Assembly (NCBI GenBank): GCA_002361655.1
Contig: DETM01000065.1
Coordinates: 1-60,472, forward strand
Direction: 5' to 3'
DNA: 60,472 nt
Origin: Prevotella sp. UBA3288
GTDB lineage: Bacteria; Bacteroidota; Bacteroidia; Bacteroidales; Bacteroidaceae
The notes under the pieces: model-generated
Database searches by the model: none
The model's input: the letters and a program-made list of their open reading frames with translations, nothing else
What the model was told of the DNA's origin: nothing
Part shown: positions 26,841 to 34,711 of the stretch, piece by piece
How the letters are laid out: every line of letters begins with the position of its first letter
Position numbering within the stretch: the first letter of the stretch is position 1
Program-made: the position numbers and the translations under genes

Positions 26841-27743
26841 TCATCTCCATAATGGTTCCTGATTCCACAAAGGAGGAAAACCAAGAGCCGTCGGATTGAC
26901 TTTGGGATATTTGGCAAGTAGAGCTTTTAATCCTCCCTTGAAATCAGATGTCGACACAATAGTCTGACACATATATGCCAAACAGCATAATTGGGCATAT
27001 AGCTTCTGCTTTCTTACGGTCGGTGCATTGGAAATCCAGTTCAAAGGTAATTTAGCAGGCATCTTTGGTTTCCATGGATAACGCCTGTTCCAAGTTCTTG
27101 CATGGTGAGCGCAACAATTTCGTAGCACTGTAATACTGCGAATCCAACTTTCAAGATACGTATATTGCGGCAGGCCAAAATCCTTTGCCACGAACTTCTT
27201 CACGGTGACCTCGGCAAAGTTCTCGTATGTCTTCGACAATACTCCGAAAGACGCTACCTCCAGCGTTTTCCATACTGGCGGTAAAATGGGATTGTCGTAT
27301 CTGTCAAAGAAATCCTGTATGAAGTCTTCTTTTGAACGGTTCACTTCATTCCATTCTTTCTGCAAGGTTGTATTGAAGATGGATTTATCCTTGAACATGT
27401 TACGGTTGAGAAACCAGAATGTGCCATGAGACATAGAGAAATGATGGATGATACGACTGCGAAGAGCTATCTCCACGTCTTGAATGGCGGTGAATATCAG
27501 GCTGCGCAGTTCCTTGTCAAACTGATACAACTCAATAATCTGGTCAAAAGAAGTACCTACGGCATATTGATGGGTTGCAGGATCAATCTCAAACGGCTGC
27601 AAATAACATGCAAAACGAAAATAGTTAATGCTGCCAAGGTATTCTATAGCTTGATTATCATCACCCACTACCAAGCCTCGATTCTTCAGTTCTGCCAACT
27701 GGCATGCCTTGCTTATCGGTCTATTTGTATATGTTGCCATCAT
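26841..27743 (-). CDS. Abi family protein (AbiD/AbiF-like)
   Basis: A 300-residue protein of the Abi_2 (AbiD/AbiF) family: ISKACQLAELKNRG near the start, LGSINYFRFACYLQPFE (about residues 36-52), DKELRSLIFTAIQDVEIALRSRI (about 75-97) and RNCCAHHARTWNR (about 210-222). The last motif gives a HEPN-like R-x4-6-H pattern seen in these RNases. Lactococcal AbiD and AbiF cause abortive infection after phage entry. It starts with two Met codons; ATG 27743 is used. It lies alone in an AT-rich islet with a relaxase remnant and a foldback element, which suggests acquisition by transfer. Its leader can fold into a stem. Confidence 0.82.
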   Translation of the reverse strand: MMATYTNRPISKACQLAELKNRGLVVGDDNQAIEYLGSINYFRFACYLQPFEIDPATHQYAVGTSFDQIIELYQFDKELRSLIFTAIQDVEIALRSRIIHHFSMSHGTFWFLNRNMFKDKSIFNTTLQKEWNEVNRSKEDFIQDFFDRYDNPILPPVWKTLEVASFGVLSKTYENFAEVTVKKFVAKDFGLPQYTYLESWIRSITVLRNCCAHHARTWNRRYPWKPKMPAKLPLNWISNAPTVRKQKLYAQLCCLAYMCQTIVSTSDFKGGLKALLAKYPKVNPTALGFPPLWNQEPLWR

Positions 27744-27774
27744 TCAAAATCTTAACCTTATATAAAAAACGAAG

Positions 27775-27812
27775 TCCCACCGTGGTACGCATTGTTAAGA
27801 GGCGTGGTGGGA
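27775..27812 (-). promoter_or_regulatory. Structured 5' leader of the abi gene
   Basis: Arms TCCCACC (27775-27781) and GGTGGGA (27806-27812), continued after a 5-nt bulge by ACGC (27787-27790) and GCGT (27802-27805) with an 11-nt loop: an 11-bp stem in the untranslated leader, about 30 nt before the start codon. It is not followed by a T run, so it does not look like an ordinary terminator. Confidence 0.55.
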
Positions 27813-27822
27813 ATTGTTGCCA

Positions 27823-27853
27823 CAAAGGTACGACTTTTTTCTGAATAAACAAA
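27823..27853 (-). promoter_or_regulatory. Promoter of the abi gene
   Basis: On the minus strand TTTG (27850-27853), 19 bp, TACCTTTG (27823-27830), about 80 bp before the start codon. Confidence 0.75.
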
Positions 27854-28050
27854 GTTTTTGGCAAGAAATCTTCAAAAATGACTAAAAAAAGAAGGATTTT
27901 CCATGCCATTCCAAGTGAAATGACACAGAAAATCCAAAGAAAAGACAAGAACAAACATTTTTCTAATGTTTAACATGCCTAACAGATACATCTTTCATAC
28001 AACTTGCGCCGTTTTGCCCTCAAAATCGGCGCAATCAGCGCAAGCAAAGC
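27854..28050. other. AT-rich gap between abi and the relaxase remnant
   Basis: No convincing gene. A 31-codon plus-strand ORF (27878-27973, beginning MTKKRRIFHAIPSEM, basic) has no clear promoter. An 8-bp inverted pair GGATTTTC/GAAAATCC lies at 27894 and 27928. Confidence 0.4.
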
Positions 28051-28488
28051 ATCATCTATCTGTTCAACATCAGGAAGCAGGGTGTGGAGGTTGTAATTGT
28101 GATGAAGCGAAAAGGCAGTAGGGACATCAAGGACATACAGGGACTCCGTTTCACGAAAGACGGTCTTACCTTCAAAGCCTCACAGATAAAACGCGACCTC
28201 ACATTCGCCAATATCGTCAGGTATCTGGATGGAAACGCAAATAAAGAACAGGAGACCAAGACTGGTTATCAGCAGCAAACAAGCCAAAGTTGCCAGCCCA
28301 GACAAGAACAAGGACCAGAACGGCAGGAGCATCATGATGAATCCCAACAGCACTCTTTCAGTTCATCTATCGGCATACCATCATTGGGATTATTCGACAC
28401 AACGAATCCTGTCTATGACCCCGAAGATGAAGCCTTTCGTCGCCAGATGCAGCGTAAGAAAAAGAAGACGAGTCAATTAAAATTGTAG
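28051..28488 (+). pseudogene. C-terminal remnant of a mobilisation relaxase
   Basis: The readable frame has NIRKQGVEVVIVMKRKG followed by IQGLRFTKDGLTFKASQIKR and DLTFANI. This matches the end of the relaxase domain of Bacteroides-type MobA/VirD2-like proteins, where GV-EV, a GV-F-x-GI-FKGS-I-R pattern and F-Y/F-N/S-I occur in that order, followed by a variable Gln/Arg-rich tail. The N-terminal nuclease part with Tyr and His motifs is absent; upstream in-frame sequence does not look coding and reaches a stop at 27964. I read it as a decayed fragment of a mobilisable element. An intact small protein starting at GTG 28084 (134 aa) cannot be ruled out. Confidence 0.55.
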
Positions 28489-29040
28489 TAATGAGGATAG
28501 GGGGCGTTTGTCCCTCATTCCTTGTAATGTCTTATAGTAATGCCATTTTTATCATTTATATAAATGTCAGTTTCTTCATCTTTTGTCAAACCACAAAGTA
28601 ATATCCATTTGCCATTTTCTGATATTATTGAGTGCAAAGGTACAAAAAAGAATCGGAAAAATTTGTTTTTCACTTTTATTCACTTTTATTTAACGGTTCT
28701 GACATAATAAAGTGTCCACAGAATTTGGTTATTTCATACCTTTGCACCGATGAAGAGCCGTTAAAACGGCTGGTGGCTTGGAGTCACGAGTTCTTTGAAA
28801 GCAATTCATTGCAGAACGTGGAATTGAGAACGGTTGCCAAATCGTAACCCGCGACATTTCCCAATCCCCCGAACTGCCTTTATACAAAGAAAGATTGCTT
28901 TTTCTATCCAAATTACATAATAATTTTGGAAAACAAAACTTTTTGCCTTATTTTTCCCTGTATTACGGGATTATTCCCAGTGGTTCGTTGAGGATGTCGA
29001 GGCGTACAAACGGAAAAACGCTGCATGATGTGAACGCAAA
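28489..29040. other. Non-coding stretch with two promoters and an orphan leader
   Basis: It holds a minus-strand promoter-like TACCTTTG (28635-28642) before a 30-odd-codon open frame without a proper start (stop at 28515-28517, containing GKWILLCGLTKDEETDIYIN), and a plus-strand TACCTTTG (28737-28744) followed by a hairpin and a boxA-like sequence. From 28810 to 29040 I see nothing but AT-rich DNA. Confidence 0.45.
28737..28806 (+). promoter_or_regulatory. Orphan promoter, hairpin and boxA-like leader
   Basis: TACCTTTGCACC (28737-28748), then AGCCGTTAAAACGGCT (28754-28769, 6-bp stem with a TAAA loop), then GAGTTCTTTGAAAG. The last 14 bases are identical to the boxA-like element of the putative rRNA leader at the left edge. 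No rRNA or tRNA follows. Confidence 0.45.
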
Positions 29041-29518
29041 AATTCACAAAAAAAAATTTTTCTTCAAAAATAACGTCACAACGTCACTTTTGCCTCTATC
29101 ATGCTGATTCATAGGGCGTTAGGTGGTGACGTTACATGGTGACGTTTCGTTTGAAACGTCACTTTTTGGGGTGTAGCACCTCCTTTTACCCCTCTGTTTT
29201 AGTCTAACTTGCTGATAATAAGGCAGTTCCTAAGTGTTTAAAAAATAGAAACTATTTGTTTCCATAGGAGAAACTAATTGTTTCCACTATGGAAACTGTT
29301 TGTTTCAATTTTTGAAATGGTAGTGAAACAAAATCATTGCGACCTCAAGAAACGTAGAAAAAAAGTGGACAAAAGGCCATTTTTTCGTCAAAAAGTGACG
29401 TTTCAAACTTAACGTCACCACCTAACATCACCGCCTAACACACTATGTATCAGCGCGATAGAGGCAAAAGTGACGTTGTGACGTTATTTTTGAGATTTTT
29501 TTTTATTTTTTGTGAATT
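29041..29518. mobile_element. 478-bp foldback (MITE-like) element with long terminal inverted repeats
   Basis: AATTCAC at 29041 and GTGAATT ending at 29518 begin two inverted arms of about 125 bp. A 36-base core including ACGTCACAACGTCACTTTTG is identical in both, and the arms stay similar through a set of GTGACGTT repeats. The left arm itself carries a perfect 10-bp hairpin (29139-29162, GTGACGTTTC/GAAACGTCAC). The 220-bp centre has no ORF but holds a 22-bp-period palindrome array. No target duplication is evident. It could be a deletion derivative of a larger element. Confidence 0.7.
29248..29329. repeat. Palindrome array, 22-bp period, inside the foldback element
   Basis: GAAACTATTTGTTTC, GAAACTAATTGTTTC and GAAACTGTTTGTTTC start at 29248, 29270 and 29292, and a degenerate copy starts at 29314. 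Each has GAAAC...GTTTC arms; spacers are 7 bp. The period equals that of the array at 11045, although the sequence differs. Confidence 0.8.
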
Positions 29519-29539
29519 GAAATAAAAGTCGTACCTTTG
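29509..29539 (+). promoter_or_regulatory. Promoter of the gamma-carbonic anhydrase gene, -33 inside the foldback element
   Basis: TTTG (29509-29512), 19 bp, TACCTTTG (29532-29539). The -33 element is part of the right terminal repeat of the foldback element. The start codon follows only 9 bp after the -7 box, so the mRNA would be leaderless or nearly so. Confidence 0.75.
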
Positions 29540-29548
29540 CAGGCAGTT

Positions 29549-30049
29549 ATGGCATTAATCAAATCGTATAAGGGTCTGGAGCCCCGGTGGGGCAAGGACT
29601 GCTATTTCAGTGAGAACGCCACGATAGTGGGCGATGTAGTGATGGGCGACCAGTGCTCAGTATGGTTCAACGCGGTGGTGCGTGGCGACGTAGCCCCCAT
29701 CCGTATCGGCGACCGGACGAATGTGCAAGACGGCTCTTGCATCCATGTGACCCATGAGACCGGTCCGACACATATCGGCAGCGATGTGACCATCGGCCAC
29801 AATGTGACGGTGCATGCCTGCACCATCCACGACGGAGCCCTGATCGGCATGGGGTCGACACTGCTCGACGGCTGCGAGGTGGGCGAGGGAGCCATTGTGG
29901 CTGCCGGTGCGCTGGTGCTGCAGAACACGAAGATTCCGCCCCGCGAGATCTGGGGCGGCGTGCCGGCGAAGTATATCAAGCCGACACGGCCGGGGCAGAC
30001 GGACAATGCCGCCCACTACGTGGAGTATGCAAAGGAGTATATGAAATAA
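29549..30049 (+). CDS. Gamma-carbonic anhydrase family protein
   Basis: A 166-residue left-handed beta-helix protein of the gamma-carbonic anhydrase / PaaY / YrdA family, normal in length. Hexapeptide repeats run through the whole sequence. The likely metal-binding histidines lie in CIHVTHETG and in IGHNVTVHACTI. Family members hydrate CO2 or have lost activity; activity cannot be told from sequence alone. Start is ATG 29549 (MALIKSYKG), the usual family start; the longer frame would begin in the promoter. It is monocistronic and convergent with the sensor kinase gene, 6 bp apart. Confidence 0.88.
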   Translation: MALIKSYKGLEPRWGKDCYFSENATIVGDVVMGDQCSVWFNAVVRGDVAPIRIGDRTNVQDGSCIHVTHETGPTHIGSDVTIGHNVTVHACTIHDGALIGMGSTLLDGCEVGEGAIVAAGALVLQNTKIPPREIWGGVPAKYIKPTRPGQTDNAAHYVEYAKEYMK

Positions 30050-30055
30050 GAAGGA

Positions 30056-31744
30056 TTACGCGAGTGACAGGGTGAACACGAAGCGGGCTCCCGAGGTATA
30101 AGAGGTGTCGAGCACCACATCGCCGCCCAGGCGGCGAGCCAGGCTGCGGGCCACGGCCAGACCGATGCCCGTACCGTCGTAGTACTCGTCTAACTGTACA
30201 AATTCGCCAAAGATATGTTCTGCCTCCGAACGGGGCACGCCGATGCCCGTATCCTCGACCACGAAACGCACCACGCCCTCAGACTGCGATACCGTCAGCG
30301 TGACCCGTTCCCTCCGGTCGGAGGTCTGTGCCGTCTGTGCCAGATAAGCCTCTGCCGGCCGTGTGAACTTCTTCGCATTGTCGAGCAGCAACTCGAGGAT
30401 GCGCACCGCCGAACACTGATTGGTGTGGAACGCCACATCGGCTCCGGCCTCCGTCTGAACGGCAAAGGCCACGTGCTGCGCCTCGTCGATGCCTGAGGCC
30501 ATGACGGCCTCGCGGGCTATCAGCAGCGGTGTCACCTCGTCGGTACGTTCGAGCACGGTGTGACTGCTGACCTCCGACAGTTCGAGCATCTTGTCCACCA
30601 GTCCGGTGATGCGGTCGGTGCTCTCCACCACCTTGGCCGACGCCTCCGCCTTGTCGGCATCGCTCAGCAGGTTGCCGGGGGCTGCCAGCAGTTGTGTGAA
30701 GCCACTCAGGATATTCAGTGGTGTACGGATCTCGTGCGATATCTGTTTGATGAAGGCACTCTTCATCCGTGTCGACTCCTCGGCCCGGGCATTGGCTATC
30801 TGCAGGGCGTCGTTTTTCTCTGCCATCTGGTCGTAGGCCAACTGCAGCCGTTTGCTCAGCAAGTAGCGGTTGACGCTGAAGATGATCAGGAAGAGGAAGG
30901 TGAGCACGGCCAGCAATGCCCACACCCAGGTGGGTATGCGGATGGCATCGAACGTAGACACCACGTCCTGTCCGTAGACCTCGTCGATGAGACCCTCGGC
31001 CTCCATCCGTTTCAGTTCGGCATTGATAGAGTCTATCAGTTCGGCATTCTTGCTGGCATAGCAGTATTCGCGCGGCTCGAGCGACAGTTCGTCGGCCTGC
31101 AGCAGTTTCTCGAGATGCAACTGGCTGATATTGTATTTGGCCTGGAAGCGGTAGCAGATGAGTCCGTCGTATTCGCCCTTGGCCAGGTCGACGAAGGCCT
31201 GGCCAAGGTCGGTGATGGAGTCGCCCACGGCCTCCGACTCCTTGAGCATGGTGCCGATAGGCCGTGACTTCATATAGGCGATGCGCTTGCCCTTGAGGTG
31301 GCGGAAGTCGAACTCGGTATAGTCGGCCTTACGGTAGACGATCTGGTAGTAGAGCCGGAAGACGGCGTTGGAGTAGTTAGTGGAGTTCTTACGGTAGGGC
31401 GAATAGACCAGCATGCCGAGGTCGAACTCGCCGCTGCTGACGCCGGGCGACATCTTGTTCCAGTGGTTGGGCGAGAAGGTGAAGGGGATGCCCATGCGGT
31501 TCATGAGCAGTTTGGTGAACTCCACATCGTAGCCACAGGGTGTGCCGTTGTCGTCGACATACTGCAGCGGTGCATAGGCGGCGTTCATACCCATGACGAG
31601 GCGGTGGTCCTTCGAATAGCCGAAATGCTCGGCCATGCCCCCGCCGGAGCCCCCCGCCGTCTGTCCCGAATCGGGGAGGTGGCTACAGGCGAAGAGGGCC
31701 AGCAGCAGGAGTACGTAGGTAAGATGGGTTATGGTTGACTTCAT
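30056..31744 (-). CDS. Sensor histidine kinase with an extracytoplasmic solute-binding domain
   Basis: A 562-residue protein. It begins with a lipoprotein-like signal (LLLLALFAC, Cys20), then a type 3 solute-binding domain (about 45-270, MGMNAAYAPLQYVDDNG, PCGYDVEFTKLL), a transmembrane helix (about 275-300), a coiled linker, HisKA with the phospho-acceptor in QISHEIRTPLN, and a HATPase domain ending in GTGIGLAVARSLARRLGG. No receiver domain is fused and no response regulator lies nearby. The binding domain suggests sensing of an amino acid or similar small solute, or of a partner protein. It is the last gene of the gltX operon, 16 bp after the FMN-binding gene. ATG 31744 is chosen because it gives the signal sequence. 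Confidence 0.85.
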   Translation of the reverse strand: MKSTITHLTYVLLLLALFACSHLPDSGQTAGGSGGGMAEHFGYSKDHRLVMGMNAAYAPLQYVDDNGTPCGYDVEFTKLLMNRMGIPFTFSPNHWNKMSPGVSSGEFDLGMLVYSPYRKNSTNYSNAVFRLYYQIVYRKADYTEFDFRHLKGKRIAYMKSRPIGTMLKESEAVGDSITDLGQAFVDLAKGEYDGLICYRFQAKYNISQLHLEKLLQADELSLEPREYCYASKNAELIDSINAELKRMEAEGLIDEVYGQDVVSTFDAIRIPTWVWALLAVLTFLFLIIFSVNRYLLSKRLQLAYDQMAEKNDALQIANARAEESTRMKSAFIKQISHEIRTPLNILSGFTQLLAAPGNLLSDADKAEASAKVVESTDRITGLVDKMLELSEVSSHTVLERTDEVTPLLIAREAVMASGIDEAQHVAFAVQTEAGADVAFHTNQCSAVRILELLLDNAKKFTRPAEAYLAQTAQTSDRRERVTLTVSQSEGVVRFVVEDTGIGVPRSEAEHIFGEFVQLDEYYDGTGIGLAVARSLARRLGGDVVLDTSYTSGARFVFTLSLA

Positions 31745-31760
31745 TGACAGCAATGTTCTA

Positions 31761-32153
31761 CTATTTATGCTTCTCGTAATAGTCGAGTGCCAGTTTGACG
31801 TTCGCCTTGACGGCATCGCTGGAGAAGGTGGCTCCGGTGCGTCCGTCGACGTCGGCCTTCTTGGCATCGGCGACCTTCATGCCGTCCCACTTGTTCTGCA
31901 GGTGCTTCTTCGCGGCATTCCAGTATTTGGGCGTCTCCTGGTTGGGCAGGAACTCTATCTTCTGAATCTTGTTCTTACGGATATAGACCTTCAGGGGCGT
32001 TGGACCGACATATCCGTCCACGTTCTTACCCAGTTCGGTGGTATTGACGACATAGGCTCCGTTCTCCCTGGTCATCACGTTGTCCTTTTGCTTGGCACTC
32101 GTCAGCAACATCATGGCTGCAACGGCAGCGCATATAAATAAATACTTCTTCAT
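31761..32153 (-). CDS. Secreted FMN-binding domain protein
   Basis: A 130-residue protein with a signal peptide (MKKYLFICAAVAAMMLLTSA) and a single FMN-binding domain of the RnfG/NqrC type, seen in DGRTGATFSSDAVKANVKLAL near the C-terminus, where the Thr-rich motif (TGATFSS) can carry covalently bound FMN. Small stand-alone versions are common in Bacteroidales and are thought to serve extracytoplasmic electron transfer. It lies 30 bp after the phosphoesterase gene and 16 bp before the kinase gene. Confidence 0.8.
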   Translation of the reverse strand: MKKYLFICAAVAAMMLLTSAKQKDNVMTRENGAYVVNTTELGKNVDGYVGPTPLKVYIRKNKIQKIEFLPNQETPKYWNAAKKHLQNKWDGMKVADAKKADVDGRTGATFSSDAVKANVKLALDYYEKHK

Positions 32154-32183
32154 ATCGTAATAATGCATTGTCTAAAATCTTCT

Positions 32184-33374
32184 TTATCGTTCTCCCCCCT
32201 CCTGTTGGAGAGAGGCCGGCGATGAGCCTTTCAATGTGGCCACCACATACTCCGACTGTGTGCCGATGCGAAACTTGCCGCCCCAGATGCCGATGCCGCT
32301 GGAGACATAGTAGCGGGTATGGCCACGCCGGTGCTCGCCCCACGAGCATTCGTAGACGTGGTCTGTAATCCACGAGATGGGCCACACCTGACCGCGGTGG
32401 GTATGACCGCTCAACTGGAAGTCGATGCCGGCGCGCTCGGTCTGTTCCAGATGGTAGGGCTGGTGGTCGAGGAGGATGGTGTAAGGCTCCTCTGCTGGCT
32501 CCGCCGAGGTGGAAGGCCCCTCTGCCGGCTCCCCCGAGGTGGAGAGTTTTTGGCGGAGGTTGGCCATGATTTTGCCTAAGGACTGGCGGTGGGGGTTGGT
32601 GCGGTCGTCGCGGCCGATGATGCACAGGTCGCCCACCACCTCGGCGGTGTCGCGCAGCAGATGGATGCCGGCATCGCGGTAGAACTGCTGTGCCTGCGGT
32701 TCGCCGGTATAGTATTCGTGGTTGCCGAGACAGGCATAGACGGGGGCCTGGATGCGTAGGAAGTCCTCGGCCATGTTCTCTTCCACCAGCGGACGGATGC
32801 TCATGTCGATGATGTCGCCGGCGATGAGCACCAGATCGGGCTGTTCAGCGTTGATGAGGTCCACCCACCGGCACAGTTCGGCCTTCGGGTTGTGGTAGCC
32901 TAGGTGCAGGTCGCTGAGCATGACCAGCCGCAAGGGTTTCGCCAGCGGCTTCGTGGTGGTCAGCGTCAGGGTCGCGCGTACCTTATTATTATAATGGATA
33001 TTAGCCAACAGGAAAATGGCGAAGATGGCCACCGTGAGGATGGCCGTGGTATAGAAATTGTGGCAGAGCCACTCTCGGGGCACCAGCCTAAAGAGCCGTC
33101 CGAGGTCGAGCACGAGGAACGTCATCACCAGATAGAGCAGGATGAAGACAGAGGAGTTGCCCACGTCGTAGCAGGCCCGTGCCAGCCAGAGCGGCATGCG
33201 GTCGATGAAGCGGCCGAGATTGAGGAACAGCAGCAGGAACGCGCCCACGCCGAGCACGATGAGCAGTGCACGCCACCCCTTAGGCAGCGGCACGAGCGTC
33301 CACACGTGCCACCCGACATAAGCGAGCCCCAGCAGAGGCAGAACCATAAACAACAGCATCCACATATACTTCAT
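32184..33374 (-). CDS. Membrane-bound metallophosphoesterase
   Basis: A 396-residue protein with four membrane segments in the first 140 residues and a calcineurin-like metallophosphoesterase domain after that. Metal-binding motifs are all present: SDLHLGYHN, AGDIID, GNHEYYTG and GHTHRGQVW. The arrangement resembles YkuE/YaeI-type enzymes and UDP-2,3-diacylglucosamine phosphodiesterase relatives. Sitting 13 bp after waaA, it may act on lipid A or another envelope phospholipid, but that is inference. An Ser/Glu/Pro-rich insert (AEGPSTSAEPAEEP) of repeated units breaks the domain near residue 310. Confidence 0.83.
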   Translation of the reverse strand: MKYMWMLLFMVLPLLGLAYVGWHVWTLVPLPKGWRALLIVLGVGAFLLLFLNLGRFIDRMPLWLARACYDVGNSSVFILLYLVMTFLVLDLGRLFRLVPREWLCHNFYTTAILTVAIFAIFLLANIHYNNKVRATLTLTTTKPLAKPLRLVMLSDLHLGYHNPKAELCRWVDLINAEQPDLVLIAGDIIDMSIRPLVEENMAEDFLRIQAPVYACLGNHEYYTGEPQAQQFYRDAGIHLLRDTAEVVGDLCIIGRDDRTNPHRQSLGKIMANLRQKLSTSGEPAEGPSTSAEPAEEPYTILLDHQPYHLEQTERAGIDFQLSGHTHRGQVWPISWITDHVYECSWGEHRRGHTRYYVSSGIGIWGGKFRIGTQSEYVVATLKGSSPASLQQEGGER

Positions 33375-33387
33375 CCCTTCGCAATGG

Positions 33388-34677
33388 TTAGAACGGCACG
33401 TCGGCCAGAATCCTGCTTGTGGCTCCCGACAGTCGGCCTACATAGTCGCCCGCCTGACGGCCGGCCGTCGCCAGACTGTCGGCATCGGTGGCGAAGCGGT
33501 CCATGAGCCGTCGGAAGTCCTCATTGCTGGCTATCTCGAATCCACCGCCCTGGGCCTTCAGGCCCTGTGCCTCCTGGAACTTGTGGTTGTTCGGGCCGAA
33601 GATGACGGGCACGTCCCAGACGGCAGCCTCCAGCGTATTGTGGATGCCGACGCCGAAGCCGCCGCCGACATAGGTCACGTCGGCATAGCGGTAGATGCTG
33701 CTCAAGAGGCCGTAGCAGTCGATGATCAGCGTATGGATGCCGGCAAGTACTGCGGGCTTGTTGATGGCAGAAGGGCCGTATCGGCTATCACCTTTATCAT
33801 AGACAATGCGACTGAGTTCTTTTAATGTAACCGCTTGCAACTTCATCGTATTAAGACGTTCCTGCAGCAGTTTGATGCGCTCGCTACTCGCCACATGGGG
33901 GGCGATGATCAGAAGCCAGTCCTTATGGGCGGAAAAATAGGGAAGATAGACATCCTCGTCCTGTTCCCAACTGCTGCCCACGACGAACACCTTCTTGCCA
34001 TGGTTGGCTTGCAGGAATTGCTCCACCTCGTCTATCCTCTTCGCCTGCTCCTTGATCTGCAGCACGCGGTCGAAGCGGGTGTCGCCGGTGACGGTGACAT
34101 TGGTCAGTCCGAGACGCCCCAACAGACTGCGGCTCTCCTCGTTTTGCACATAGAAATGGGTGAAGCACTTCAGCACACGGCCATACTGCCGGCCATACCA
34201 GCGGAAGAACACCTGCCCCTCGCGGAAGATGCTGCTGACGCTGTAGACGGGTATGCCACGACGCTTGAGGATGTGCAGGTAGTTGTACCAGAACTCGTAC
34301 TTGATGAAGAACGCCTTCTCAGGATTTATCCGTTTCAGGAAGCGACGGGCATTGAGCGGTGTGTCAACCGGCAGGTAGCAGATGATGTCGGCACCCTCGT
34401 AGTTCTTGCGCACCTCGTAGCCTGACGGCGAGAAGAAGGTGAGCAGAATCTTGATGTCGGGATGGTCGCGCCGCATCTGTTCCATAAGCGGGCGGCCCTG
34501 TTCGAACTCGCCCAGCGAGGCGGCATGGAACCAGACATAGCGGGCCTGGGGGTCCACCTTTTCGCGGAGCACCCGGAAGGCGTCGCGCTCGCCGCGCCAC
34601 ATTCGCCGTACCTTCGTATTGAAGCGACTGTAAACAGCCACGCCCAAGAGGTAGAGGTATATGATCAGATTATACAT
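33388..34677 (-). CDS. waaA: 3-deoxy-D-manno-octulosonic acid (Kdo) transferase
   Basis: A 429-residue inner-membrane-associated glycosyltransferase that adds Kdo from CMP-Kdo to lipid IV-A in lipopolysaccharide synthesis. Family marks are the N-terminal anchor (MYNLIIYLYLLGVAVYSRF), the catalytic base in AASLGEFEQGRP, KYEFWYNYLHILKRR and TGDTRFDRV, and GGGFGVGIHNTLEAAVWDVPVIFGPNN at the nucleotide site. Length is normal. The start region is tandemly duplicated: a mini-ORF encoding MYNLIIYL ends in TGA that overlaps the true ATG as TGATG. It follows gltX by 34 bp. Confidence 0.92.
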   Translation of the reverse strand: MYNLIIYLYLLGVAVYSRFNTKVRRMWRGERDAFRVLREKVDPQARYVWFHAASLGEFEQGRPLMEQMRRDHPDIKILLTFFSPSGYEVRKNYEGADIICYLPVDTPLNARRFLKRINPEKAFFIKYEFWYNYLHILKRRGIPVYSVSSIFREGQVFFRWYGRQYGRVLKCFTHFYVQNEESRSLLGRLGLTNVTVTGDTRFDRVLQIKEQAKRIDEVEQFLQANHGKKVFVVGSSWEQDEDVYLPYFSAHKDWLLIIAPHVASSERIKLLQERLNTMKLQAVTLKELSRIVYDKGDSRYGPSAINKPAVLAGIHTLIIDCYGLLSSIYRYADVTYVGGGFGVGIHNTLEAAVWDVPVIFGPNNHKFQEAQGLKAQGGGFEIASNEDFRRLMDRFATDADSLATAGRQAGDYVGRLSGATSRILADVPF

Positions 34678-34706
34678 CAGAGGTATATAATCAGGTTATA
34701 CATCAG
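34655..34706. repeat. 26-bp tandem duplication over the waaA start codon
   Basis: Positions 34655-34680 and 34681-34706 match at 24 of 26 bases. Both mismatches are synonymous in the MYNLIIYL reading. Confidence 0.92.
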
Positions 34707-34711
34707 TCATA

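Noticed and set aside
28632..28847. 71-codon plus-strand ORF
   Set aside because: No start region or promoter fits; it crosses the orphan promoter and hairpin and looks random.
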